Below are positions 7,789 to 16,440 of a DNA stretch of 64,000 bases, piece by piece (positions within the stretch are counted from its first letter, which is position 1; every line of letters starts with the position of its first letter). A program made the translations under genes and the position numbers. The stretch covers positions 1-64,000 of the forward strand of contig JAUIKE010000005.1 in assembly GCA_030430845.1 (NCBI GenBank), in the 5' to 3' direction. The stretch comes from Bacteroidia bacterium (GTDB taxonomy: Bacteria; Bacteroidota; Bacteroidia; Chitinophagales; Saprospiraceae). Below the pieces are notes generated by a model. The model made no database searches and was not told the DNA's origin. It saw nothing but the letters and a program-made list of their open reading frames with translations.

Positions 7789-10362
7789 ATGAAAAAATAT
7801 TTTCTCCTACCCGTTTTTCTCCTAAGTTCATTACTCACCTATTCTCAAATACCCGGGGCTTCTGCTCAGACAAAGGGGAAGGGAGAAATCTCAGGAATGG
7901 TCCTGACCAACGAAGGTGGAGCGGGCGTAGAGTTTGCCACCGTATCTCTTTCATTGGAAGACCAACTCATCGACGGGACCATTACGGATGAAAAGGGAAA
8001 ATTTACCCTAGGCGGATTGATTGATGGGACTTACAAATTGGAAGTTTCCTTTATCGGTTACGAAAAAATTATTCTGGAGGAGATCGTTATGAAGGATGAA
8101 AAATCCATTGACCTGGAAAATATATACCTTTCCGGGGCGGCTACTACGCTGGATGAGGTGACGGTGACCGGCCAAAGAGCTTTTATTGAGGAAAAAGTGG
8201 ACCGGATGGTGTATAATGCCGAAAAAGATAATTTGGCAAAAGGAGGGGATGCGGCGGATATTTTGCGTAAGGTGCCTCTTTTATCCGTTGACTTGGAAGG
8301 CAATGTGTCCTTAAGGGGTAGCTCAAATATCCAGGTGTTGATTAATAACAAACCTTCTACCATTATTGCTTCCAATATTGCGGACGCTTTGAAAATGCTG
8401 CCGGCGGATATGATCAAGACTGTTGAAGTGATCACCTCTCCATCCGCTAAATACGATGCAGAAGGCTCAGGTGGAATCATCAACATCATTACAAAGAAAA
8501 ATAACCTGGAAGGCTATTACCTGAACGTGAATACAGGCGTTGGCCTGAGAGGATCTAATTTGGGACTGAACGGTAGCTTACGGACAGGGAAATTTGGTAT
8601 GACACTCGGAGGCTTCGGCCGGGCCTTTTACAATAAGGCAGAAGTAGACATGGAGCAAATGACCTTGCTTGGAAGTACAACCAACCTGACCAGGCAGTTC
8701 TCGGATGCCTCGGACGATGGCTTGTTCGGGCGCTACAACTTAGGTTTTGATTATGATATTGACGAAACCCAGTTTTTGTCGGGAGGCGTACGCTACGGTC
8801 TGCGAAGCTTTAAAAGAGATGAACTGCAAACCACTGAATTATTTTCGGATGATCAATTGACCAACTCTTCATTAAGGGATATCAACAGCAAGCGTTATTC
8901 GGGTACTATAGATTTTAACCTGGACTATTTGAAGCGCTTCAGTCCCGGGCATGAGTTTAGTGTTTCTACGCTGTACAGCCGAACGGATGAAAACAGCAAT
9001 TTTGTTTCCGATAACTTAAACACGGACCTTTCTTTCATCAACAGCATCAAAAACCTGAATGATAACCTGAACAAGGAAATGACCTTTCAAATGGACTATG
9101 TCCGTCCTATCAGCGACAACCAAATTTGGGAAGTGGGTGGGAAAGGAATCTTCAGAACCGTCAATAGTGATTATTCTTATGAGTTTGCTACTTCAGAAGG
9201 CGTATTCACTCCGGACCTGACCAGCCCGGCCGGTACTTTGGATTACGATCAAAATGTGACGGCTGCTTACACGACCTATACGCTTTCGACAGCAGGTAAA
9301 TTTACCTTTAAAGCAGGTGTCCGCTGGGAAAAAACGCATATTGATGCCATTCAGGATGAGGTAAGCATTGATATACCTGATTACAGTAATATTGTTCCGA
9401 GCTTTAATGTGTCCAAGAATTTTAAAAATTTCACGACTCTTAAGTTGGGCTATAATCGACGCATCCAACGCCCCTGGCTGATGCAGCTGAACCCAAATGT
9501 CAATGCACAGAACAGCCAGAATATACAGATTGGTAACCCCAATTTGCGGCCTGAATTAGCGGACAATATCGAATTAGGTATCAGCAAACCAATTAAGAAC
9601 GTTTACCTGAATGTATCCTTCTTCGGTAGAAGTACCAATAATGCCATCAATCAGGTTAGCTATCCAATTGATTCTATACCAGGAGCTATTGTAACTACCT
9701 TTGAAAACATCGGTAAGGAAAAGTCACTGGGTACCAATGTTTTTGCCAACATAACGATTTCCAAGAAATGGACCATCAACGGAGGCTTTGACCTACTTTA
9801 TTCTCACTTAGAAGGACAGGTGCGAGGAGAAAACGGCACAACCGAAACAGCTACCAATTCCGGCTGGAACTATGGCGGAAGGCTCATGTCACAATATAAA
9901 CTCAATGGAGGGTGGACCATCCAGGCCTTCAGTTTTATGCGAGGCCGAAGAGTACAGCTTCAAGGCTCCAGAAGTGGGTTTGGAATGTATTCCATCGGAT
10001 TGAATAAAGACTTTAATAACGGACAGGGCAGCATCGGCCTGGGCGCTGAAAACTTCCTGAATCGGGGCTGGAACGTAAGATCTGAATTGGTTTCTCCAAC
10101 TTTCAGTCAATCGAGCAATATGTTGCTGATCAACCGGAACATCAAGATCAATTTCAGCTATCGCCTTGGTAAACTGGATGCTCAGAGCACCCGTAAAAAG
10201 ACTCGCTCCGTTAGTAATGATGATTTGATGGGCGGAGGCGGAAATTCTGAGGGCATGCAACAAGAGGGTGGCACAGCACAAAGAAGCGGTAACCGAGGGG
10301 CTCGTCCGCAAACGAGTAAAAAGGAGGTGAAGAAGAAAGAGAAAGAATCTAATAATAATTAA
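7789..10362 (+). CDS. TonB-dependent receptor-like outer-membrane beta-barrel protein
   Basis: 857 residues with a signal peptide (LLTYSQ). Residues ~33-115 form a CarboxypepD_reg-like beta-sandwich. A plug-like region follows (LDEVTVTGQRAFIEEKVDRM ... SVDLEGNVSLRGSSNIQVLI), then a long barrel of alternating aromatic strands. It belongs to the outer-membrane beta-barrel family (OMP_b-brl_3 type) rather than the SusC family. An unusual basic and Gly-rich tail of about 60 residues (~800-857) follows the apparent last strand and ends in KKEVKKKEKESNNN; its side of the membrane is unclear. It lies divergent to the LytS/LytTR operon and is closed by a strong terminator. Cargo unknown. Confidence 0.88.
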   Translation: MKKYFLLPVFLLSSLLTYSQIPGASAQTKGKGEISGMVLTNEGGAGVEFATVSLSLEDQLIDGTITDEKGKFTLGGLIDGTYKLEVSFIGYEKIILEEIVMKDEKSIDLENIYLSGAATTLDEVTVTGQRAFIEEKVDRMVYNAEKDNLAKGGDAADILRKVPLLSVDLEGNVSLRGSSNIQVLINNKPSTIIASNIADALKMLPADMIKTVEVITSPSAKYDAEGSGGIINIITKKNNLEGYYLNVNTGVGLRGSNLGLNGSLRTGKFGMTLGGFGRAFYNKAEVDMEQMTLLGSTTNLTRQFSDASDDGLFGRYNLGFDYDIDETQFLSGGVRYGLRSFKRDELQTTELFSDDQLTNSSLRDINSKRYSGTIDFNLDYLKRFSPGHEFSVSTLYSRTDENSNFVSDNLNTDLSFINSIKNLNDNLNKEMTFQMDYVRPISDNQIWEVGGKGIFRTVNSDYSYEFATSEGVFTPDLTSPAGTLDYDQNVTAAYTTYTLSTAGKFTFKAGVRWEKTHIDAIQDEVSIDIPDYSNIVPSFNVSKNFKNFTTLKLGYNRRIQRPWLMQLNPNVNAQNSQNIQIGNPNLRPELADNIELGISKPIKNVYLNVSFFGRSTNNAINQVSYPIDSIPGAIVTTFENIGKEKSLGTNVFANITISKKWTINGGFDLLYSHLEGQVRGENGTTETATNSGWNYGGRLMSQYKLNGGWTIQAFSFMRGRRVQLQGSRSGFGMYSIGLNKDFNNGQGSIGLGAENFLNRGWNVRSELVSPTFSQSSNMLLINRNIKINFSYRLGKLDAQSTRKKTRSVSNDDLMGGGGNSEGMQQEGGTAQRSGNRGARPQTSKKEVKKKEKESNNN

Positions 10363-10374
10363 AAAGAATCATAT

Positions 10375-10424
10375 GGGGCTGCTCATAACGACGAAGGAGT
10401 TATGAGCAGCCCCCTTTTTTTTTA
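10375..10424 (+). terminator. Rho-independent terminator
   Basis: A 15-bp perfect stem (GGGGCTGCTCATAAC) with a 9-nt loop is followed by ten T residues. It follows the receptor gene directly. Confidence 0.95.
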
Positions 10425-10434
10425 ATTATTAATT

Positions 10435-10463
10435 GGAATATTCATTCCACTTTTGTATATTTG
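10435..10463 (+). promoter_or_regulatory. tetR promoter with candidate TetR half-sites
   Basis: TGGAAT and ATTCCA half-sites (10435-10450) lie just upstream of TATATTTG at 10456-10463, which matches the Bacteroidota -7 consensus TAnnTTTG. The same half-sites recur in front of the downstream SDR gene. Autoregulation is inferred. The -7 box would place the transcript start within a few bases of the GTG at 10468, implying a very short leader or none. Confidence 0.5.
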
Positions 10464-10467
10464 CAGA

Positions 10468-11022
10468 GTGAATAAAAAAGAACAGATACGAGCGGCGGCC
10501 TTAAGACTGCTTACAAAAAATGGTGTTCACGCAACGCCTATGTCGGCTATTGCCAAGGAGGCAAAGACAGGGATGGGAACTATTTACAACTATTACCCAA
10601 CCAAAGAACATTTAATAAACGACATTTATATAGACATAAAGCAAAAGGAAGAATCCTTATTTGATCATTTTTCTAATGAAGTGCCGATCAAAACACAGTT
10701 CGAAAAGCATTACACCACTACCGTCATGTTTTTTATAGATAATCCGCTGTATTTCAGTTTTATGGATCAACTGCATGCCTCTCCGATTATTACCGAGGAA
10801 AGTAGACAGACGGGCCGAAAAGCCGTTGATTGTGTTCGTGAATTACTGGAAGTCGGGAAAAATGACCGGATCATAAAGAATATTTCAACCAAAGAATTAA
10901 TGCAATTTACAGGAGGGGCCGTGTTTTCTTTTGTGCGCTGGTATTTGGCAGATAATACGGAAGGCAAACAGCTGTCTTTAACTAATCAGATGAAAATGCT
11001 GTGGGATGCCATCAAAGAATAA
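10468..11022 (+). CDS. TetR/AcrR-family transcriptional regulator
   Basis: About 184 residues from GTG 10468. A TTG at 10453 would add five residues but lies upstream of the -7 promoter box, so the GTG is preferred. The N-terminal TetR helix-turn-helix covers residues ~5-50 (IAKEAKTGMGTIYNYYPTKEHLI). The C-terminal ligand-binding helical domain is diverged, as usual. Near-identical palindromic half-sites occur before this gene and before the SDR gene 56 bp downstream, so this is probably a local repressor of itself and the oxidoreductase, relieved by a small molecule. Ligand unknown. Confidence 0.88.
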   Translation: MNKKEQIRAAALRLLTKNGVHATPMSAIAKEAKTGMGTIYNYYPTKEHLINDIYIDIKQKEESLFDHFSNEVPIKTQFEKHYTTTVMFFIDNPLYFSFMDQLHASPIITEESRQTGRKAVDCVRELLEVGKNDRIIKNISTKELMQFTGGAVFSFVRWYLADNTEGKQLSLTNQMKMLWDAIKE

Positions 11023-11041
11023 TATTTTTTTACCCATAAAA

Positions 11042-11063
11042 TGGAATGAATGTTCATTCCAAA
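11042..11063. promoter_or_regulatory. Candidate TetR operator before the SDR gene
   Basis: An inverted repeat with 9-bp arms TGGAATGAA / TTCATTCCA and a 2-bp spacer lies 15-35 bp before the SDR start codon. The arm cores match the half-sites in front of tetR. Assignment to this TetR is inferred from proximity and sequence match. Confidence 0.6.
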
Positions 11064-11077
11064 ACTATTAATTAAAA

Positions 11078-11941
11078 ATGAAAAAGAACATCTTAATTAC
11101 AGGCACCTCGACAGGGGTAGGCTATGAGAGCGCCATTTTACTGGCCCGGAACGGCTACAAGGTTTACGCTACCATGCGAAACCTGGGCAAAGCAAATAAT
11201 TTGAAACAAGCTATTGAGCAGGAGAACCTGGATATCGAAATACTTCAGTTGGATGTCACCCAAAATGATTCTATTCAGCAGGCGGTTCAAACCGTAATTG
11301 ATAAGGATGGGAAAATTGATATCCTGCTCAATAATGCGGGTGCCGGTTTTGCCAAAACGATAGAACAAGCCTCACAAGAGGAAATTGATTGGGTGACTGA
11401 CGTCAATTATACCGGTGTGATCAGGACGACTAAGGCGGTTTTGCCTTATATGAGAAAAGAACGGGCAGGTCATATCATTAATGTAACCTCCGTCGGTGGT
11501 CTGGTCGGACAGCCTTTTAATGAATTGTATTGCGGGGCCAAATTTGCTGTGGAAGGATTCACAGAGGCCTTAGCTACCTATGTGTCAGAGCCTTTTAATA
11601 TTCAACTGACTTTAGTGGAGCCCGGCGGAATAGCCACCGAGTTTCTGAATAATGCCGTAGCCAAGACGGTCAGTAAAGAAGGGGAGTTTGCAAGCGGCGA
11701 GTATGCTCCGATCTTTCAAAAATATATGGAAGGCATTCAAAACAGATCCGGCAGTGAAGAGGTTTCTCCTTATCAAACCGGTAAAGAGGTGGCTGAAGTC
11801 ATCCTTCAGGTCGCTCAATCTGAGAATCCTCCACTTCGGATCAGAACCTCTGCCTGGGCAGAAAACTTCACTAAGCTGAAAACCCAGGCTGATCCCGACG
11901 GGTCCGGGATCGTTGATCAGGTGAAGAGAGATTATCTTTAG
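11078..11941 (+). CDS. SDR-family NAD(P)-dependent oxidoreductase
   Basis: 287 residues, classical short-chain dehydrogenase. It has the cofactor loop TGTSTGVG (8-15), the NNAG motif (85-88), catalytic Ser138 and the YxxxK pair Tyr151/Lys155 (YCGAK). Length and motif spacing fit the classical cytosolic SDR subgroup. It follows tetR in the same direction with its own candidate operator, so it is likely induced when TetR releases. The substrate, perhaps a ketone or aldehyde, cannot be read from sequence. Confidence 0.93.
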   Translation: MKKNILITGTSTGVGYESAILLARNGYKVYATMRNLGKANNLKQAIEQENLDIEILQLDVTQNDSIQQAVQTVIDKDGKIDILLNNAGAGFAKTIEQASQEEIDWVTDVNYTGVIRTTKAVLPYMRKERAGHIINVTSVGGLVGQPFNELYCGAKFAVEGFTEALATYVSEPFNIQLTLVEPGGIATEFLNNAVAKTVSKEGEFASGEYAPIFQKYMEGIQNRSGSEEVSPYQTGKEVAEVILQVAQSENPPLRIRTSAWAENFTKLKTQADPDGSGIVDQVKRDYL

Positions 11942-11946
11942 AGTTT

Positions 11947-11986
11947 ATAGGTATAGAAGCTGCCGATCGGCAGCTTCTATACCTAT
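11947..11986. terminator. Bidirectional hairpin between convergent genes
   Basis: A perfect 18-bp stem (ATAGGTATAGAAGCTGCC) with a 4-nt GATC loop lies between the SDR stop and the cystathionine beta-synthase stop. It is followed by T-rich sequence on the plus strand and can serve both genes. Confidence 0.85.
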
Positions 11987-11990
11987 ATTT

Positions 11991-13346
11991 TTACATAGCT
12001 TGTAAGATATCATACTGCGTCAAAATATGCATTTTCCCCGCCTTATCCTTCACCAGTACCGCATTGATCTTTTTGTTGATGTACATGCGCAACTGGCTTA
12101 CTTTGACATCCTCGGCCACCAGCGGGAAGGCTTCTCCCATGATCTTATGAACCATCGCCTGCCCGTTTTCGGTAGGATTGTCCAGTAAATAGTTCAGCAG
12201 ATTGCTTTCTGTGAGGGAACCCACGATCTGATCTTTTTCCAGCACCGGCATTTGGGAAATATCGTGCTTCCGCATGATATCCAGGGCTTCGCCCACTTTT
12301 TGATCGGTGTTTATGGAGATAAAATCTTGTTTGCCTTTTTTTCTGAGCACATCTTTAACGCTCAGCTCTTCTTCCAGGAAGCCTCTTTCGCGCATCCAAT
12401 CGTCGTTGTAGATCTTGCCTACATAGCGACTGCCATGATCATGTATGACTACTACAACCACATCATCCTCTGTCAAGCGATCTTTTAACTGGTGCAAACC
12501 GGCCAGGGCGGACCCTGCTGAGTAGCCTAGCAGGATACCTTCTTCGCGGGCAAGGCGTCGTGCCCAAAGGGCGCCTTCTTTGTCCGTAACTTTTTCGAAG
12601 TAGTCGATGACATCAAAATCGACGTTTTTAGGTAAAATATCCTCCCCAATTCCTTCCGTTATATAGGGATAAATTTCTTTTTCGTCAAAAATGCCGGTTT
12701 CGTGGTATTTCTTAAAAACGGAGCCATAAGTATCTATTCCCCATACTTTCAGATCGGCATTTTGCTCTTTCAGGTAACGGCCCGTTCCGGAAATAGTGCC
12801 GCCGGTACCAACTCCCACGACCAGGTGGGTGACTTTTCCCTCGGTTTGCTTCCAAATCTCGGGCCCGGTGGATTCGTAATGGGCCAGGCGGTTAGAGAGG
12901 TTGTCGTATTGGTTGAACCAAAAGGAGTTAGGGATCTCCTCACTCAGTCTTCTTGCAACGGAGTAGTAGGACTTCGGATCGTCAGGAGCTACGTTGGTAG
13001 GGCATACGATGACTTCTGCGCCCAGCGCCTTGAGTAAGTCAATTTTTTCTTTGGACTGCTTGTCGCTGGTCGTAAATATGGATTTGTAACCTTTAACAGC
13101 TCCGGCGATGGCCAGGCCCATGCCCGTATTACCCGACGTACACTCGATGATTGTTCCGCCTGGTTTCAGGTCTCCTCTTTCTTCGGCGTCCAGGAGCATT
13201 TTCAGGGCCATCCGGTCCTTAATGGAATGACCAGGGTTAAAGGTTTCAACCTTCATCAGTACGAGTGCGGGAATGTCCTCCACAATTCTGTTCAGCTTGA
13301 CCAGTGGTGTGTTACCGATCGTTTCCAGTATATTGTTATAGTACAT
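11991..13346 (-). CDS. cbs: Cystathionine beta-synthase (PLP enzyme with CBS-domain pair)
   Basis: 451 residues. The N-terminal ~1-320 is a fold-type II PLP enzyme. Schiff-base Lys43 sits in NPGHSIKDR, the substrate loop SGNTG is at 71-75 and the phosphate loop GVGTGGTISGTG at ~178-189. The C-terminal ~335-451 carries two CBS motifs (VGEALDIMRKHDISQMPVL ... MYINKKINAVLVKDKAGKM), the regulatory module of cystathionine beta-synthases. It makes cystathionine from serine and homocysteine (transsulfuration), or acts as a cysteine synthase-like enzyme; these are hard to separate by sequence. Single-gene unit, ATG at 13346. Confidence 0.88.
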   Translation of the reverse strand: MYYNNILETIGNTPLVKLNRIVEDIPALVLMKVETFNPGHSIKDRMALKMLLDAEERGDLKPGGTIIECTSGNTGMGLAIAGAVKGYKSIFTTSDKQSKEKIDLLKALGAEVIVCPTNVAPDDPKSYYSVARRLSEEIPNSFWFNQYDNLSNRLAHYESTGPEIWKQTEGKVTHLVVGVGTGGTISGTGRYLKEQNADLKVWGIDTYGSVFKKYHETGIFDEKEIYPYITEGIGEDILPKNVDFDVIDYFEKVTDKEGALWARRLAREEGILLGYSAGSALAGLHQLKDRLTEDDVVVVVIHDHGSRYVGKIYNDDWMRERGFLEEELSVKDVLRKKGKQDFISINTDQKVGEALDIMRKHDISQMPVLEKDQIVGSLTESNLLNYLLDNPTENGQAMVHKIMGEAFPLVAEDVKVSQLRMYINKKINAVLVKDKAGKMHILTQYDILQAM

Positions 13347-13402
13347 GATAAGTTTTTTTTTGAAGTAATGTGGGCAGTCGCCAATCTTGCTTCAAAGGTA
13401 AA

Positions 13403-14257
13403 TTATTTTTGATATCTGATTTTTACAAAAAAACGTCGATCCTTCGCTCCTAACAATTGTGCGACGACGGAAGAAACAATCACCTTAACATCGTCGCCAT
13501 AAGCCGTATCCGGGATGCGCCCAACTACCTTGGCATATATAACCCTGTTTTTCATAGGGTTATTGATCTCGATGATAGAGTTCACCGGTGCATATCGATG
13601 CAGTGCATAGAAGTCGGAGCCTTCGCCGGTACTTTTTTTCCAAAAAGCAGCTCCGCTGTCTTCTGTTAGTTTTTTGCCTTGGGTATTCCGGGCAAACACC
13701 TTTCTCAGCGCATTATTCCGTCTGCTGATGGGACCTCCACCGCCGCTTCGGTATTCTTCGGGTATGCCGTCAAGGCTCATCCAGCCGATCTGGAGGGCCT
13801 GGCCTGTTTTCAGGTCGGTGGATGTCATGCCGTTTCTCTGCATGATGATCTCCTTGGGCATCTCGTAATAGTACCGACTGATTCGGAACATGGTTTCTCC
13901 CCTTTGAACGATGTGGTAAACCGGAACAAAATTCGATTCAATAAAATTTTGGACCCGGTAGCGGACGATGGCCCTGTTCGGAACAGGAACTTGGATCTTT
14001 TGCCCTACTTTCAGGCTTTGGACTTCCAGGCCGGGATTGTAAAAATAAAGCTCTTCCACTGACAATCCGTAGAACTTAGCCAGACTGAAAAGCGTTTGTT
14101 TTTTTTCGAGCGTATGTTCAAAAACTTTTTCGCCCATAACCGAGGTGTGTAGAAAGATGGTATCTTGGGGCGTTAAATAATGAGTACTGTCGCCAGTGGC
14201 AAGTACATAACCGGGCATACTAAGCAAAATGCTCAGCAAAATTAAGTTTAATCTCAT
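13403..14257 (-). CDS. LysM / RlpA-like double-psi beta-barrel exported protein
   Basis: 284 residues with a signal peptide (cleavage near residue 20, GYVLA). Two LysM peptidoglycan-binding motifs lie at ~45-92 (TLFSLAKFYGLSVEELYFYN) and ~112-160 (ETMFRISRYYYEMPKEII). The C-terminal ~205-284 resembles the RlpA-type double-psi beta-barrel (FYALHRYAPVNSIIEI ... VIYAKVVGRIPD). A periplasmic cell-wall-binding role is likely. Whether it cleaves glycan is not evident, and the catalytic Asp of lytic RlpA was not confirmed. It is divergent from kdsB across a 214-bp region packed with three hairpins. Confidence 0.82.
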   Translation of the reverse strand: MRLNLILLSILLSMPGYVLATGDSTHYLTPQDTIFLHTSVMGEKVFEHTLEKKQTLFSLAKFYGLSVEELYFYNPGLEVQSLKVGQKIQVPVPNRAIVRYRVQNFIESNFVPVYHIVQRGETMFRISRYYYEMPKEIIMQRNGMTSTDLKTGQALQIGWMSLDGIPEEYRSGGGGPISRRNNALRKVFARNTQGKKLTEDSGAAFWKKSTGEGSDFYALHRYAPVNSIIEINNPMKNRVIYAKVVGRIPDTAYGDDVKVIVSSVVAQLLGAKDRRFFVKIRYQK

Positions 14258-14280
14258 AGATTGAATTCGATTTTATCAAG

Positions 14281-14457
14281 GGATGTGTGAAAACCTGACG
14301 GCAGTCAGGTTTTCACACATCCCCAAAAAATTTGTATTGGAGGTTGTTTTAGGCCCGATCGGGCCTAAAACAACCTCCTAAAAGAATTTTATGGCATGAG
14401 AAAAAAAGCCGGCCATACGGTCCGTACGGAAGGACTTTTTTCTCATGCTCAACAAGT
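14281..14457. repeat. Three-hairpin element, divergent copy 4
   Basis: Three consecutive hairpins lie between divergent genes. H1 at 14281-14322 has arms starting GGATGTGTGAAAACCTGAC with a 4-nt loop. H2 at 14339-14378 has arms GGAGGTTGTTTTAGGCCC. H3 at about 14395-14456 has outer arms GCATGAGAAAAAAAG. The order and the H1 left arm (G-rich start, TGTGTGAAAAC) resemble the elements at 58452, 34554 and 47035. H2 and H3 sequences differ, so membership in the family is probable rather than certain. Confidence 0.6.
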
Positions 14458-14471
14458 ATTAGTGCAAAAAT

Positions 14472-15218
14472 ATGAAAACCTTAGGTATCATACCTGCAAG
14501 ATATGCGTCAACCCGCCTTCCTGGCAAGCCTTTACTGGAAATTGCCGGAAAAAGTATCATCGAGCGCGTGTACGAACAGGCTAAAAAAGCCAGTTTGCTG
14601 GATGATGTGATCGTCGCCACCGACGATGAGCGCATTTTCAATCACGTTCTCCATTTTGGCGGCACCGTCCAAATGACCGCAGCCTCTCACCAAAGCGGTA
14701 CCGACCGCTGTGCCGAACTGGCTGAAGCGCTGGCCGGTTATGACCTGATCGTTAATATTCAGGGGGATGAGCCTTTTATCCAACCCAGCCAGATCGACCT
14801 GGTCATTCAGCCGTTGATGGATCACCAGGAATTTTCCATTGCTACTTTGGCCAAGCCGCTTCATACTAATAAGGAAATATTTAATCCGAATATTGTCAAG
14901 GTGGTGATGAATAAAAACCAGCAGGCATTGTATTTCAGCCGAAGTCCCATTCCTTATGTCAGAAATTTGGATGAAAGTGAATGGGAACAAGCGGCCCTGT
15001 TTTTAAAACACATTGGCTTATACGGCTTTAGGAGGGAGGTATTATTACAGGTCGCTCATTTGCCGGTTTCAGCGCTCGAAAAAAGTGAGTCTCTGGAGCA
15101 ATTGCGCTGGTTGGAGAACGGATTTTCCATTTTCGTGAACAAAACCGAGCTGGAAACGATTGGTATTGATACGATGGAGGATTTGGAAAAAGCAAAGAAA
15201 CTGCTCGAAAAAAAATGA
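14472..15218 (+). CDS. kdsB: 3-deoxy-manno-octulosonate cytidylyltransferase (CMP-Kdo synthetase)
   Basis: 248 residues, full length for the family. It has the N-terminal nucleotide-binding signature IIPARYASTRLPGKPL and the downstream HQSGTDRCAE and NIQGDEPFI motifs characteristic of KdsB. It activates Kdo with CTP for lipopolysaccharide inner-core synthesis in the cytoplasm. The stop overlaps the start of the NUDIX gene by 4 bp (ATGA), so they form an operon. Very secure call. Confidence 0.97.
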   Translation: MKTLGIIPARYASTRLPGKPLLEIAGKSIIERVYEQAKKASLLDDVIVATDDERIFNHVLHFGGTVQMTAASHQSGTDRCAELAEALAGYDLIVNIQGDEPFIQPSQIDLVIQPLMDHQEFSIATLAKPLHTNKEIFNPNIVKVVMNKNQQALYFSRSPIPYVRNLDESEWEQAALFLKHIGLYGFRREVLLQVAHLPVSALEKSESLEQLRWLENGFSIFVNKTELETIGIDTMEDLEKAKKLLEKK

Positions 15219-15760
15219 ATTATTGTAGTCACTGCGGATCGGCTGAGCTTTCGTTTGAAATTCCGCAAGGAGATAATCGCTCGCGTTTTATCTGTAAAAA
15301 TTGTGAAACGATCCACTATTCCAACCCCAAGATCGTTGCCGGCTGCCTGCCCGTTTGGGAAAATAAAGTCCTATTAGCCAAACGCTCTATTTCGCCCCGG
15401 TATGGCTTTTGGAATATTCCCAGCGGATATCTCGAAAATGGAGAGACCGTTGAAGAGGGAGCCATTCGGGAAGTATGGGAAGAAGCCCAGGCTGAAGTTA
15501 ACGCACTTCAATTAAAAACGATATATAGCCTGCCTCATATTAACCAGGTGTATATTCATTTCATCGGTAACCTAAAGAATGGCGTATTTGGAGTGGGAGA
15601 GGAGTCCTTAGCGGTACAACTTTTTTCCGAGGAGGACATACCTTGGAAAGAGCTGGCTTTCACTTCTTCTGTTTTTACCCTCGAAAATTATTTTGCTGAC
15701 TTGCATACCGGCTATCAAAAAGTACATTTGGGAAAGTTTGACAGCCCCCTGTACTTCTAA
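15215..15760 (+). CDS. NUDIX hydrolase with N-terminal zinc ribbon
   Basis: 181 residues. A zinc ribbon at the N-terminus (Cys4, Cys7, Cys27, Cys30) resembles that of NADH pyrophosphatases. The Nudix box at 71-93 reads GYLENGETVEEGAIREVWEE. The last conserved Gly of the box is Gln92 here, while the catalytic Glu residues are kept. It probably hydrolyses a nucleoside diphosphate derivative in the cytoplasm, perhaps as a housecleaning enzyme. It is translationally coupled to kdsB, and its 3' end overlaps the convergent cdd gene by 4 bp. Confidence 0.9.
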   Translation: MNYCSHCGSAELSFEIPQGDNRSRFICKNCETIHYSNPKIVAGCLPVWENKVLLAKRSISPRYGFWNIPSGYLENGETVEEGAIREVWEEAQAEVNALQLKTIYSLPHINQVYIHFIGNLKNGVFGVGEESLAVQLFSEEDIPWKELAFTSSVFTLENYFADLHTGYQKVHLGKFDSPLYF

Positions 15761-16245
15761 GTTTTATATACAAACCCAAAGGGTAAGAGATCATTACAAT
15801 TTTTGAACTCCAAGACCTTCTCCTTTTTTCCTAAAATATAGAGACGGATCGGATGCTGCTGCCGATATTCCGTTTCAGATAATACCTGCCTGCAGGCGCC
15901 ACAGGGAGATAAAAACTCCGTTTCCATTTTTTCTAATGCTCCTCCCACAATAACAAAATACTGAAGAACGTCTTCTCTTTCGAGGTGGATTGCATTCGAA
16001 AGGGCCACCCTTTCAGCACATAAGCACATGGGGTAGGCCCCGTTTTCCTGATTAGCCCCAGTGAATATCTTTCCACTTTTGGAAGAAGTAGCTGCTCCGA
16101 CCGTGAAACCTGAGTAAGGAGCATAAGATTTTTGAAGGCTTTGTGTAGCTTGTTGGAAAAGAGATTGGACTTCGGAGGGCAGTTGGTATATAGATGTGAA
16201 AATACGATAGTCTATGCTTAGCTTTTGGAATGACATGGGTTTCAT
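15757..16245 (-). CDS. cdd: Cytidine deaminase
   Basis: 162 residues, typical of homotetrameric cytidine deaminases. The active site is complete: CAE at 76-78 (zinc ligand Cys76, catalytic Glu78) and PCGACRQ with zinc ligands Cys115 and Cys118. It deaminates cytidine/deoxycytidine to uridine/deoxyuridine in pyrimidine salvage. The stop overlaps the stop of the convergent NUDIX gene. ATG at 16245; an in-frame Met4 is an alternative start. Confidence 0.95.
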   Translation of the reverse strand: MKPMSFQKLSIDYRIFTSIYQLPSEVQSLFQQATQSLQKSYAPYSGFTVGAATSSKSGKIFTGANQENGAYPMCLCAERVALSNAIHLEREDVLQYFVIVGGALEKMETEFLSPCGACRQVLSETEYRQQHPIRLYILGKKEKVLEFKNCNDLLPFGFVYKT

Positions 16246-16440
16246 TTTTTCTAAAAAAATGTAGAATTCTTAAAAGCAATTAACAAAAAAATCTCCAAAA
16301 TCTTTGTAAAACATTAAATTTGGCGCGTAATAAGGGGGATGATCTGCTCTACATCGCTTAATTTTTTTCAAAGAGCTTTTAATTGTACAGTGGTTTGTCA
16401 GAAAGATTAGTATTTACGAAAAACCTAAACTAGAAAAACT

